Source: Sphingomonas ginkgonis
GTDB taxonomy: Bacteria; Pseudomonadota; Alphaproteobacteria; Sphingomonadales; Sphingomonadaceae
Direction: 5' to 3'
Assembly (NCBI RefSeq): GCF_003970925.1
Contig: NZ_RWJF01000001.1
Location: 2,970,501 to 3,034,500, forward strand
DNA: 64,000 nucleotides
The number at the start of each line of letters is the position of its first letter. Position 1 is the first letter of the stretch. Of the stretch, positions 54,552 to 64,000 are shown in pieces. The notes under the pieces were generated by a model that was not told the origin of the DNA, searched no databases, and saw nothing but the letters and a program-made list of their open reading frames with translations. A program made the position numbers and the translations under genes.

Positions 54552-56369
54552 TCAGGCAGCTTCCATCTTGCGCGACTGGCGCTTGCGCTCGTGCGGATCG
54601 AGGTGGCGCTTGCGGATGCGGATGACCTTGGGGGTTACCTCGACCAGCTCGTCGTCCTGGATGTAGGCGATCGCCTGCTCGAGCGTCATCCGCTTCGGGG
54701 GAGTGAGGCGGATGCCCTCGTCCTTGCCCGAGGCGCGGAAGTTGGTGAGCTGCTTGGACTTGAGCGGGTTGACCTCGAGGTCCTGCGGCTTGGCGTTCTC
54801 GCCGATCACCATGCCCTCGTAGAGCATGTCGCCGGGCGAGATGAACAGGATGCCGCGATCCTCCAGCGCGTTCAGCGCATAGGCGACGGCGGACCCGGTT
54901 TCCATCGAGATGAGCACGCCGTTCTGGCGGCCCTGGATCGGGCCCTTGTAGGGGCCATACTTCTCGAACAGGCGGTTCATGATCCCGGTGCCGCGCGTGT
55001 CGGACAGGAACTCGCCATGATAGCCGATCAGCCCGCGCGACGGAGCCGAGAAGGTCAGCCGGGTCTTGCCGCCGCCCGACGGGCGCATGTCGGTCATCTC
55101 CGCCTTGCGCAGCGCCATCTTATCGATGACCGTCCCGGAGAACTCGTCGTCGACGTCGACCACGACCTGCTCGTACGGCTCCTCGCGGCCGCCCGGGCCG
55201 TCGCGGAACAGCACGCGCGGGCGGCTGATGCCGAGTTCGAAGCCCTCACGGCGCAAGGTCTCGATCAGCACACCAAGCTGGAGCTCGCCGCGACCCGCGA
55301 CCTCATAGGCCTCGCCGCCGGCGGTCTCGGTGACCCGGATCGCGACATTGCCCTCCGCCTCGCGGTTCAAGCGGTCCTTGATGACCCGGCTCTGCACCTT
55401 GTCGCCGTCCTTGCCGGCATAGGGGCTGTCGTTGACCGCGAAGGTCATGCTGAGCGTCGGCGGATCGATCTCGCGGGCGTGCAGCGGCTCGCTGATCTGC
55501 GGGGTGCCGATGGTGTTCGACACGGTCGCCTTCACGAGACCCGCGATGGCGACGATGTCGCCCGCCCTGGCGCTCTCGACCGGAACGCGCTCGAGGCCCT
55601 GGAAGGCGAACAGCTTGGTCACCCGGCCGTCCTCGACGACCTTGCCGTTGACGTCCATCGCGCGAATGGGGTCGTTGATGTTGAGCGTGCCGCTCTCGAT
55701 CCTGCCGGTCAGGATACGCCCGAGGAAATTGTCGCGGTCGAGCAGCGTCGCGAGCATCTTGAACTCGGCCTCGGTGTCGAGGCCCGGCGCGGGCACATGG
55801 TCGACGATCTTCTGGAACAGCGGGGTGAGATCGCCCTCGCGCACCGTGTCGTTCTCGCCCGCATATCCGGCGCGGCCCGAGGCGTAGAGCACAGGGAAGT
55901 CGAGCTGCTCGTCGTTGGCGTCGAGGTTGAGGAACAGTTCGAACACCTCGTCGAGCACCTCGGCCGGGCGCGCGTCGGGGCGGTCGATCTTGTTGACGAC
56001 GACGATCGGGCGAAGGCCGAGGCCGAGCGCCTTGCCGGTGACGAACTTGGTCTGCGGCATCGGACCCTCGGCCGCGTCGACCAGCAGGATCACGCCGTCG
56101 ACCATCGAGAGGATTCGCTCGACCTCGGCGCCGAAGTCGGCGTGGCCCGGCGTGTCGACGATGTTGATGTGGGTGCCGTGCCACTCGACCGAGGTGCACT
56201 TGGCGAGAATCGTGATCCCGCGCTCCTTCTCCAGCTCGTTCGAGTCCATCGCCCGCTCTTCGACGCGCTGGTTCTCGCGGAAGGTGCCGGACTGACGGAA
56301 GAGCTGGTCGACGAGCGTGGTCTTGCCATGGTCGACGTGGGCGATGATCGCCACGTTGCGAAGAGACAT
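54552..56369 (-). CDS. typA: Ribosome-associated GTPase TypA/BipA
   Basis: A 605-residue translational GTPase. The G domain has AHVDHGKTTLV (P-loop), DTPGHADFGAEV and NKIDRPDARP. The EF-G-like domains follow, and a C-terminal domain ends with a basic RHLDPHERKRQSRK. Start ATG 56369 has AGGA upstream; an in-frame extension is unlikely. BipA aids 50S assembly and stress adaptation. Confidence 0.97.
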   Translation of the reverse strand: MSLRNVAIIAHVDHGKTTLVDQLFRQSGTFRENQRVEERAMDSNELEKERGITILAKCTSVEWHGTHINIVDTPGHADFGAEVERILSMVDGVILLVDAAEGPMPQTKFVTGKALGLGLRPIVVVNKIDRPDARPAEVLDEVFELFLNLDANDEQLDFPVLYASGRAGYAGENDTVREGDLTPLFQKIVDHVPAPGLDTEAEFKMLATLLDRDNFLGRILTGRIESGTLNINDPIRAMDVNGKVVEDGRVTKLFAFQGLERVPVESARAGDIVAIAGLVKATVSNTIGTPQISEPLHAREIDPPTLSMTFAVNDSPYAGKDGDKVQSRVIKDRLNREAEGNVAIRVTETAGGEAYEVAGRGELQLGVLIETLRREGFELGISRPRVLFRDGPGGREEPYEQVVVDVDDEFSGTVIDKMALRKAEMTDMRPSGGGKTRLTFSAPSRGLIGYHGEFLSDTRGTGIMNRLFEKYGPYKGPIQGRQNGVLISMETGSAVAYALNALEDRGILFISPGDMLYEGMVIGENAKPQDLEVNPLKSKQLTNFRASGKDEGIRLTPPKRMTLEQAIAYIQDDELVEVTPKVIRIRKRHLDPHERKRQSRKMEAA

Positions 56370-56429
56370 CGATTTTTCCTGGAAGAGAGTTCGCGCGCCC
56401 CTAGCCGAAATGCTGCGCTGCGGCAACCG

Positions 56430-57074
56430 TCAGGCGCAACCCTCCAGCGTCACGTCGCGAACGCCCTGCTGGCGGCAATGCCCGGCGAGCAGCCGTTCGA
56501 TCCGGCGCACCCGCTCGAGCCGTTCCGAACGACCGCGATCGCCCTTAAGCCGGTCGGGTGCGGGAAGCATCGCGACCAGCTCGATCCACTCGCGGTCGGT
56601 CAGGGTGGCGAGCGGCTTGCCAAGCCAGGTCCGGGCGCCGTCGGCGAAGCCGGTCACCGGCCGGCCGGCGTCCGATCCGAAATAGGCCAGCGCCAGGAAC
56701 GCCTTGAGGATGTCCGGCTTGGAGACCTTCGGCACCAGCGCGAAGCGGGTCGTCGCCATCAGCGGGAACTTGCGCAGGCCCGGCTGGAAGTGCCGGAAGA
56801 AGAGCTTCTTGCCGACGCTTTGCGCGACGGTGGTCATCCTGGCGTCGGGGCCGGTCAGGGCAACCCCGCTGCCGCTCCAAAAGCCGGGGTCCTGAACCGC
56901 CAGCAGCATGGCGACCCGCCGCGGCGGAATGGCGAAATTGGCCTGGTCGGCGGTCGCGATGACCCGGTCGACGTCGGCGACCACATGGGCGCGGGCCTCC
57001 GCCACCGTCCAGGAGAGATAGAGCAGGCAGGCCAGCAGCAACGCTCCGAGCGCCGCCGCGACCCGGCGGATCAA
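56430..57074 (-). CDS. GT51 transglycosylase-like membrane protein with substituted catalytic residue
   Basis: A 214-residue protein with an N-terminal membrane helix (about 5-22) and a domain resembling monofunctional peptidoglycan glycosyltransferases (AVQDPGFWSGSG..., TTVAQSVGKKLFFRHF). The catalytic glutamate of the ED-x2-F motif is replaced by glutamine (Q61). The start is TTG 57074, which overlaps the marR-like stop by four bases (TTGA), supporting translational coupling. It may be inactive as a transferase or act as a regulator. Confidence 0.7.
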   Translation of the reverse strand: MIRRVAAALGALLLACLLYLSWTVAEARAHVVADVDRVIATADQANFAIPPRRVAMLLAVQDPGFWSGSGVALTGPDARMTTVAQSVGKKLFFRHFQPGLRKFPLMATTRFALVPKVSKPDILKAFLALAYFGSDAGRPVTGFADGARTWLGKPLATLTDREWIELVAMLPAPDRLKGDRGRSERLERVRRIERLLAGHCRQQGVRDVTLEGCA

Positions 57075-57484
57075 CGCGGCATCCGCTCGAGGATCTCGAG
57101 CGCGCGTTCGAGCGCGCGAAGCTCGCTCTGCGCGACCCGCGAGAGCCGCTCGGCGAGGCGGCTGTTGGTAGCCGGGGGCTGCTGCAGCAGGGCGCGTCCA
57201 TCGTCCGACAGGCGCAGCTGGAGCTGACGGCGGTTGTCCGGATCGGGCGTTCGCTCGACCAGCCCGGCACGGACGAGGGCGTCGACCGCGCGGCTCATTG
57301 CCGGCGCGCCACGCCCCATCCGCTCTGCGACCGCACCGAGGGTTGCCGGCTCGGTCGCAGCAATGGCGGCGAGCAATTTGCGCTGATTGCCCGCCGCGCG
57401 GTCCTCGCTCGTCGCGGGCACCAGCACTTCGGCCAGGGTGGTGAAGCGGGCGGCGAGCGCCTGCGGAGACGCGTTCGGGAACAT
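57071..57484 (-). CDS. MarR family transcriptional regulator
   Basis: A 137-residue winged-helix protein with TLGAVAERMGRGAPAMSRAV as recognition helix and ERTPDPDNRRQLQLRLSDDG as wing. It is divergent from the MFS transporter across 54 bases and coupled to the GT51-like gene. It probably controls the transporter. Confidence 0.88.
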   Translation of the reverse strand: MFPNASPQALAARFTTLAEVLVPATSEDRAAGNQRKLLAAIAATEPATLGAVAERMGRGAPAMSRAVDALVRAGLVERTPDPDNRRQLQLRLSDDGRALLQQPPATNSRLAERLSRVAQSELRALERALEILERMPR

Positions 57485-57538
57485 GGTTGCATGCTAGCAA
57501 AGATTGGCAGCTGCGCAATGTTGCCCTAGCACATCGCG

Positions 57539-58717
57539 ATGGCTGCCCGTCCCCCGCTTCCCCGCACCGTCTGGGTGCTCGGCTTCGTCAGCCTGCTGAT
57601 GGACCTGTCGAGCGAGGTCTATCACGCGCTGCTGCCGCTGTTCGTCACCATGACGCTGGGCGCATCGGTGACGGTGCTCGGGGCGATCGACGGGGTGGCG
57701 GAGGCGACCGCTAGCTTCGCCAAGCTCGCCTCCGGACGCCTGTCCGACCGGCAACAGCGACGCAAGCCGTGGATCCTGCTCGGCTACGGCATGGCGGCCC
57801 TGTCCAAGCCGCTCTTCCCGCTCGCCTCTACCCCGCTGACGGTGCTCGCCGCGCGCTTCTTCGACCGTGTCGGCAAAGGGATCCGCGGCGCGCCGCGCGA
57901 CGCGATGGTCGCCGACGAGACGCCGCCCGAAGTCCGCGGCGCCGCGTACGGCCTGCGCCAGTCCCTCGACACGGTCGGCGCCTTTCTTGCGCCGCTCGCC
58001 GCGGTCGGGTTGATGCTGCTGCTCGCCGACAATATCCGGCTGGTCTTCTGGATCGCCGCGCTTCCCGCGCTGCTTTCGGTCGGACTGGCCTGGGTCGCGC
58101 TGCGGGAGCCGGCCCGCCACATGCCTGCCAAGCCGGCGCCGCTGATGCGCGGCTTCCGCGAGATCGCCCCCGAGACCCGCCGCCTGGTGCTGATCGCGTC
58201 GATCTTCAGCCTCGCCCGCTTCTCGGAGAGCTTCCTCATCCTGCGCGGCGTCGACGCCGGGCTCGCCCCCGCCCTCGCCCCGCTGGTGCTGGTGCTCTTC
58301 AACTTCGCCTATCTTGCCCTGTCTTACCCGGCCGGCGCGCTCAGCGACCGCAGCGACCCGCGCCAGATCCTGCTGATCGGGATCGCACTGCTGGTCGCCG
58401 GCGATCTGGTGCTGGCGCAGTCGTGGGGGCTGTTGGGGCTCGCCACCGGGGTGGCGCTGTGGGGCGCGCACATGGCGCTGACGCAGGGGCTGTTCGCGCG
58501 GCTGATCGCTGACAGCGCACCCGACCACCTGCGCGCGACGAGCTTCGGCGCCTATAATTTCGCGGCGGGGATCGCCGGGCTGCTGGCGAGCCTCGGCGCC
58601 GGCCTGATGTGGGATCGCAGCGGGCCCGCGCTCACCTTCACCGCGGGCGCCATCGCCGCGGGCATGGCGGGCTTCATGCTTGCCGTCATGCCCGCCGAGG
58701 CACCAGTCAGGGATTAG
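57539..58717 (+). CDS. MFS transporter
   Basis: A 392-residue membrane protein with about 12 helices. The signature loop GRLSDRQQRRKPW between helices 2 and 3 and the RVGKGIRGAPRDAMVAD motif identify the drug/efflux-like MFS group. The substrate is unknown. The gene is divergent from a MarR regulator, a standard efflux control arrangement. Confidence 0.9.
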   Translation: MAARPPLPRTVWVLGFVSLLMDLSSEVYHALLPLFVTMTLGASVTVLGAIDGVAEATASFAKLASGRLSDRQQRRKPWILLGYGMAALSKPLFPLASTPLTVLAARFFDRVGKGIRGAPRDAMVADETPPEVRGAAYGLRQSLDTVGAFLAPLAAVGLMLLLADNIRLVFWIAALPALLSVGLAWVALREPARHMPAKPAPLMRGFREIAPETRRLVLIASIFSLARFSESFLILRGVDAGLAPALAPLVLVLFNFAYLALSYPAGALSDRSDPRQILLIGIALLVAGDLVLAQSWGLLGLATGVALWGAHMALTQGLFARLIADSAPDHLRATSFGAYNFAAGIAGLLASLGAGLMWDRSGPALTFTAGAIAAGMAGFMLAVMPAEAPVRD

Positions 58718-59312
58718 GCACCGGCACCTCCTCGGTGCGCGGCTGGAACGGCGGCATCCGCCCGGCGGTGCGGCCCGGGCGGTCGTAGAACTGCTGCTTG
58801 AGCGCGGCGCCGACGTGCAGCACGAGCAACGCGATGGTCACCAGCACCAGCGTTCCGTGGACGTCGCCGATCTTCTCGCTGAACTCGGCCGACACGCCGG
58901 GGATGACCGGGAACGGGATGCCGCCGATCAGCGGGGTCGTCGCGCCCTTGGCGTGGCCCGACACCGCCAGCAGGCCGGTCAGCGGAAGCACGAACAGCAG
59001 CAGGTAGAACAGCCGGTGGTTCCAGGTCGCGGCGATCCGTTCCCACCGCGGCAGCTCGGGTGGGAAGGGCGGCGGCGGGTTCGCCAGCCGATAGCCCAGC
59101 CGCACGAAGGCGAGCAGCAGGATCGTCGCCCCGACCGTCTTGTGCCAGGTGAACAGCTGATCGCGGCCCGGCCCCCTGGTCATGTCGGCGAACTGGAAGC
59201 CGAGCCAGATCTGGACGAGGATCAGCGCGGCGGTAACCCAGTGGATCACCACCGCGCCGTTCGAATAGCGACGGATCGGGTCCTGCTCCTGAGCCTCTGG
59301 GACCGTCGCCAT
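58707..59312 (-). CDS. Cytochrome b561 family protein
   Basis: A 201-residue di-haem membrane protein starting at ATG 59312 behind AGGAGAG. Four hydrophobic helices with histidines: VVIHWVTAALILVQIW, FTWHKTVGATILLLAFV, WNHRLFYLLLFVLPLTG and DVHGTLVLVTIALLVLHVG. It probably moves electrons between quinol and an acceptor. It overlaps the MFS gene by 11 bases at the ends. Confidence 0.92.
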   Translation of the reverse strand: MATVPEAQEQDPIRRYSNGAVVIHWVTAALILVQIWLGFQFADMTRGPGRDQLFTWHKTVGATILLLAFVRLGYRLANPPPPFPPELPRWERIAATWNHRLFYLLLFVLPLTGLLAVSGHAKGATTPLIGGIPFPVIPGVSAEFSEKIGDVHGTLVLVTIALLVLHVGAALKQQFYDRPGRTAGRMPPFQPRTEEVPVPNP

Positions 59313-59371
59313 ATTCGTCTCTCCTGCCGTTCGACCGCTGAACGTTGCGCGGCTGGAAAGGTTCGCTCCCG

Positions 59372-61419
59372 CTACCGGGTGAACTTCTCCTTCTTCTCCG
59401 CCTTGTCGAGCAGAAGCTTGGAGAAGGTGAAGTCGGGCATGCGCTCCTGCTGGGCCTTCAGTCCCTCGACGATCTTGGGCAGCCCCTCGCCATCCGCCCA
59501 GTGCATCGGGCCGCCGCGATAGACCGGCCAGCCGTAGCCGTAGATCCACACGACATCGATATCGGACGCGCGCTGGGCCATGCCCTCCTCGAGGATCTTC
59601 GCGCTCTCGTTGACCATCGTGTAGAGCGTGCGCTCGACGATCTCCTGGTCCGAGATCTCGCGCTTCTCGACACCCTGCTTCGCCCGGAAGTCGTCGATGA
59701 TCTGCTGGACCACCGGCGACGGCGTCGGGCGGCGCTTCTCGTCATAGTCGTAGAAGCCGGCGCCCTTCTTCTGGCCCCAGCGATCGATCGCGCAGAGCGC
59801 GTCGCGGATATTCTCGACCCGGCCGGGATCGCGATGCCAGCCGATGTCGACGCCGGCGAGATCGGCCATCTGGAACGGGCCCATCGGCATCCCGAAATCG
59901 GTGTGCACCTTGTCGACCTGCGCCGGGGTGGCGCCCTCGAGCAGCAGCTGCATCGCCTGGGTCTGGCGCGGGATCAGCATGCGGTTGCCGATGAAGCCGT
60001 AGCAGACCCCCGCCACCACCGCGACCTTGCGGATCCGCTTGGCGAGCTGCATCGCGGTGACCAGCACGTCGGGCGCGGTCTTCGCGCCGCGCACCACCTC
60101 GAGCAGCTTCATGATGTTGGCCGGCGAGAAGAAGTGCAGCCCGACCACGTCCTCGGGCCGCTTCGTCACCGCGGCGATCTCGTCGATGTTGAGGTAGCTG
60201 GTGTTGGAGGCGAGAATCGCGCCCGGCTTGGCGATCCCGTCGAGCTTGGTGAAGATCTCCTTCTTCACGTCCATGTTCTCGTAGACGGCCTCGATGATGA
60301 GGTCGCACTCGCCCAGCGCGTTGAGGTCGAGCGTCGGGTTGAGCAGCCCCATCGCCTGTTCGACCTGTTCGCCGGTCAGCCGGCCCTTGGCGGCGGTCGC
60401 CTCATAGTTCTTGCGCATGACGCCGGTCCCGCGGTCGAGCGCGTCCTGCTGCATCTCGACGATCGTCACCGGGATGCCGGCCGACAGGAAGTTCATCGAG
60501 ATGCCGCCGCCCATCGTGCCCGCGCCGATCACCCCGACGCGGTTGATCGCGCGCGGCTGGACGTCCTTGCCGACGCCCTCGATCTTGGCCGCCTGCCGCT
60601 CGGCGAAGAAGAAATATTGCTGGGCGCGAGACTGGCCGCCGCTCATCAACTCCATGAACAGCTGGCGCTCGGTCTTGACCCCCTCGGCGTAAGGCAGGCG
60701 GGTCGCCGCCTCGACGCACTGGATGTTCTTCTCGGGCGCGTCGAATCCTTTGAACTTGCGGGCATTGGCCTTGCGGAAATCATCGAAGGTCGACGCCTCG
60801 ACCGCCGCCAGCTTGTCCTGCTTGGTGCTGCTGATCGGCAGCGGGCGGACGCTCTCCACCTCGTGCGCATAGGCAACCGCATGCTCGAGCAGGTCGCCCT
60901 CGATCAGCCGGTCGACCAGCCCGGCCTCATAGGCCTGCTTCGCCCCGATCGGATTGCCCCCCGCCGTCATCTCCAGCGCGAGCGGAACGCCCGCGACGCG
61001 CGGCAGGCGCTGGGTGCCTCCGGCACCGGGGAGCAGCCCGAGCTTGACCTCGGGGGTGCCGAGCTTCGCGCTCGGGACGGCGACCCGGTAGTGGCAGGCG
61101 AGCGCCACCTCGAGCCCGCCGCCTAGCGCGGTGCCGTGGATCGCCGCCACCACCGGCTTGGTCGTCGCCTCGATCCGGTCGACCACCTCCGGCAGCCAGG
61201 GCGAGACCGGCGGCTTGCCGAACTCGGTGATGTCGGCGCCGGCGAAGAAGGTCTGCCCGTCGCAGTGGATCACCACCGCCTTGACGCTGTCGTCGCCGTC
61301 AGCCTGCTCCATCGCGGCGACCAGCCCCTGCCGGACCGCAGCGCCGAGCGCGTTCACCGGCGGGTTGTTGGAGGTGACGATCAGCACGTCGCCATGCTTG
61401 CGGGTCGAGATGGGTGAAG

Positions 61420-61423
<4 letters not shown>
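59372..61423 (-). CDS. Fatty acid oxidation enzyme: enoyl-CoA hydratase/3-hydroxyacyl-CoA dehydrogenase
   Basis: A 683-residue fusion. The N-terminal crotonase domain (about 1-290) has [11 protein letters not shown] and [16 protein letters not shown] with the active-site glutamates in [19 protein letters not shown]. The C-terminal dehydrogenase half has the NAD motif [13 protein letters not shown] and the catalytic [13 protein letters not shown]. FadJ-like in length. The start overlaps the SDR gene stop (ATGA). It acts in beta-oxidation. Confidence 0.95.
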
Positions 61424-62199
<776 letters not shown>

Positions 62200-62211
62200 C
62201 GTTCCTTCTCC

Positions 62212-62991
62212 TCAGAAGCCCGCGCCGAAGGTCGAACCACCGTCGACCACCAGCGTCTGCCCGGTGACGAAGCTCGCCGCGTCGCTGGCGAGGAAGCAGG
62301 CGGCCCCCGCCAGCTCGCGCGGCTCGCCGATCCGCCGCAGCGCGGCATGCGCGGTGACGCTGGCGAGAATGGCGGGGTTCTCCCATAGCGCCCGGGCGAA
62401 GTCGGTCCGCACCAGCCCCGGCGCGATGGCGTTGACCCGGACCCCGCTCGGCCCGAACTCGGCCGCGAGATTGCGGACGAGCTGGAGGTCGGCCGCCTTG
62501 GAGATGTTGTAGGCCCCGATCACGGTCGAGCTGGTCAGGCCGCCGACCGAGCTGACGACGATGATGCTGCCGTTCTTCCGCTCAACCATCTCGGGGGCGA
62601 CGAGCTGAACCAGCCAGTGGTTGGCGAGGACATTATTGTCGAGGATCTTGCGGAACTGCTCGTCGCTGATCCCGGCCATCGGCCCGTAGTAGGGGTTGGA
62701 CGCCGCGTTGCAGACGAGCACGTCGATCTGCCCGAATCGCGCCCGGGTCTCGGAAACGAGGTCCTCCAGCGCCTGCTTGTCGGAGATGCTGGCGGCGATC
62801 GCAGTGGCGGTGCCCTCCCCGTGCCGGTTGTTGATCTCGGCGGCGACCGCCTCGCAGGCATCCTGCTTGCGGCTCGAGATGACGACCCTGGCGCCCTGCT
62901 CGGCGAACCCTTCCGCGATCGCCCGCCCGATCCCGCGCGACGAGCCGGTGACGATGGCAATCTTGCCGGTCAGGTCGAACAAGCTGGTCAT
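62212..62991 (-). CDS. SDR family dehydrogenase
   Basis: A 259-residue oxidoreductase starting at ATG 62991 behind GCGAAGG. NAD(P)-binding TGSSRGIGRAIA; NAA in VCNAASNPYYG; catalytic VVSSVGGLTSSTVIGAYNIS with Tyr-x3-Lys. It is a distinct paralogue of the following SDR gene and leads the three-gene acyl oxidation unit. Confidence 0.9.
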   Translation of the reverse strand: MTSLFDLTGKIAIVTGSSRGIGRAIAEGFAEQGARVVISSRKQDACEAVAAEINNRHGEGTATAIAASISDKQALEDLVSETRARFGQIDVLVCNAASNPYYGPMAGISDEQFRKILDNNVLANHWLVQLVAPEMVERKNGSIIVVSSVGGLTSSTVIGAYNISKAADLQLVRNLAAEFGPSGVRVNAIAPGLVRTDFARALWENPAILASVTAHAALRRIGEPRELAGAACFLASDAASFVTGQTLVVDGGSTFGAGF

Positions 62992-63194
62992 CCTTCGCTC
63001 CTGCCAAGCGCCACGAGGACGGCGGGCGCAGGGTGATTCGGGTGTCGCCGATACCCGCGAAGGACCCATTCCCTAACGTCGCTTCGCACCCCGCATTCTC
63101 CTTGCGCAAGCGCCATTCCCAGCCGCATTACGCGGCTAGGACGTGGTGACCGGAAGGGCAAGATGGTCGGGTCGGTCGCTTTTTCAAACGCTCG

Positions 63195-63965
63195 GTGGTG
63201 ATCGCGGCTGACCTCCCGGCGCAATGGCCGCCGTCGGTCGAGCTGCGCCGGGTCGAGGCGGCCGAGGCGCGGCAGGGCGTGGTCGCCGGCGAGCGCGAGC
63301 TGTTCGCCGTGTCCGATCGCGCGATCGGCCGCTACGACCGATCGACCGGGCGCCGCACCGGAATGTGGCGTGCACCGCCGGGAAGCGGGATCAGCCACGT
63401 CAACAGCTGCATCCTGCGTGCCCGCCTGCTGGTCTGCGCGGTCTCCAACTATCCCGCCCTGCCCCAGCGCAGCCATCTGCTCTGGATCGATGCCGACACG
63501 CTGATCCTGCGCTCGGCGCGGTCGCTCGATGGACCGGGCTCGCTGACCTTCGCCGACTGGCACGCGGACAGCTGGTGGGTCGGCTACGCCAATTACGATG
63601 GCCGCGGCGGGATGCCCGGGCGCGATCACCGGGCGACCCTCATTCTCCGCCTCTCGCCGGACTTCGTCGAGCGGCAGCGCTTCACTCTGCCCGCCACGCT
63701 GCTCGCCCGGATCGCCCCGCGGAGCGTGTCGGGCGGCGCCTGGCGGGGAGACTGGCTGCTGTTGACCGGTCACGACCGCCACGAGGGCTTCGCCGTGCGC
63801 CTGTCGCCCGATGGCCAGCGGCTGGTCCATGTCGCGACGGTGCCGCTGCCCACTCCCGGGCAGGCGATCGCCTGGGATCCGGGCGGACATCTCTGGTCGA
63901 TCGACCGCCCCCGCCACGCGCTGGTGGAGAGCCTCGCGCCGCCGCCGCTCGGAACCCCGCGCTGA
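63195..63965 (+). CDS. Beta-propeller-like protein of unknown function
   Basis: A 256-residue soluble protein starting at GTG 63195 (GTG 63198 is the alternative). It shows repeating blades of similar form: RAIGRYDRSTGRRTGMW, SHLLWIDADTLILRSARSL, HRATLILRLSPDFVERQRF and EGFAVRLSPDGQRLVHVA. No signal peptide. The function is unknown; such six-bladed folds can bind peptides or sugars. Confidence 0.65.
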   Translation: MVIAADLPAQWPPSVELRRVEAAEARQGVVAGERELFAVSDRAIGRYDRSTGRRTGMWRAPPGSGISHVNSCILRARLLVCAVSNYPALPQRSHLLWIDADTLILRSARSLDGPGSLTFADWHADSWWVGYANYDGRGGMPGRDHRATLILRLSPDFVERQRFTLPATLLARIAPRSVSGGAWRGDWLLLTGHDRHEGFAVRLSPDGQRLVHVATVPLPTPGQAIAWDPGGHLWSIDRPRHALVESLAPPPLGTPR

Positions 63966-63971
63966 GCCCCC

Positions 63972-64000
63972 TCAGGCGCGCTCGAGAAGGAAGTTGATCC
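63972..64000 (-). CDS. Possible 3' end of a minus-strand gene
   Basis: A TGA stop (63974-63972) is preceded by INFLLERA in frame to the window end. Only nine codons are visible, so the gene cannot be named and may not be real. Confidence 0.3.

Noticed and set aside
54243..57227. 994-codon frame opposite typA and neighbours
   Set aside because: Antisense shadow of typA, the GT51-like gene and part of the cytochrome gene.

Overview
The window is a high-GC, gene-dense piece of a chromosome from an alphaproteobacterium. It is most likely a sphingomonad (Sphingomonas/Sphingomicrobium-like). Supporting signs are an F0 ATP synthase cluster with a separate b' gene and no F1 genes, an RNase E ending in a GWW PNPase-binding motif, EcfG-type (GGAAC...GTT) promoter motifs, KirBac and ydbH-ynbE-ydbL homologues, and many small proteins of sphingomonad type. 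This placement is inferred from family knowledge; no 16S gene is present. There is no CRISPR array, prophage, integrase or classical IS transposase.

Layout. 1-8.1 kb: a zinc alcohol dehydrogenase (cut by the window edge) with an SRPBCC protein, then the phenylacetate ring-epoxidation operon paaA-paaB-paaC-paaE followed by an aromatic aminotransferase. The bifunctional ring-opening enzyme paaZ is divergent from it. 8.1-8.7 kb: a small accessory patch holding REP-like repeats, a 264-bp unit with terminal inverted repeats and a 60-codon ORF, and a decayed copy of the end of paaZ. 8.7-11.2 kb: atpI-atpB-atpE-atpF'-atpF. 11.3-16.9 kb: a lipoprotein, the ydbH-ynbE-ydbL envelope operon and radC. 16.9-21.7 kb: three overlapping small genes, a triple-PAS soluble chemoreceptor-like protein, purB and a shortened phytochrome-like PAS-GAF protein. 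21.6-26.6 kb: dnaK-dnaJ behind a good RpoH promoter, an RluA-type pseudouridine synthase, arfB and msrC.

26.6-36 kb: a secreted protein, a universal stress protein, pyruvate dehydrogenase E2, a thioesterase, two small membrane proteins, an HSD10-like dehydrogenase, cysQ, regulators, tRNA-Val, a GST and a second short RadC-like protein. 36-46.8 kb: an exported methyltransferase-like lipoprotein, prfB, PBP1A and an amidase on the minus strand. Divergent from them are rne (with a 401-nt upstream region), an M48 protease with TPR repeats and a DsbA-like protein. 46.8-54.5 kb: a glycine-zipper protein, rlmE-ppx, tRNA-Gln, a GST, a KirBac channel, a 55-residue protein, a response regulator, a cell-wall hydrolase, an EVE protein and a cytochrome c. 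54.5-64 kb: typA, a GT51-like protein with a MarR regulator, an MFS transporter, cytochrome b561, a FadJ-type fatty-acid oxidation enzyme with two SDR dehydrogenases, and a beta-propeller-like protein.

How it fits together. Most of the window is housekeeping (respiration, envelope, translation, proteostasis). Two catabolic themes stand out: phenylalanine/phenylacetate breakdown at the left end and acyl-CoA oxidation at the right. Candidate EcfG (general stress) promoters precede several small or envelope genes. The best candidate for something undescribed is the TIR-bounded mini-unit at 8255-8518.
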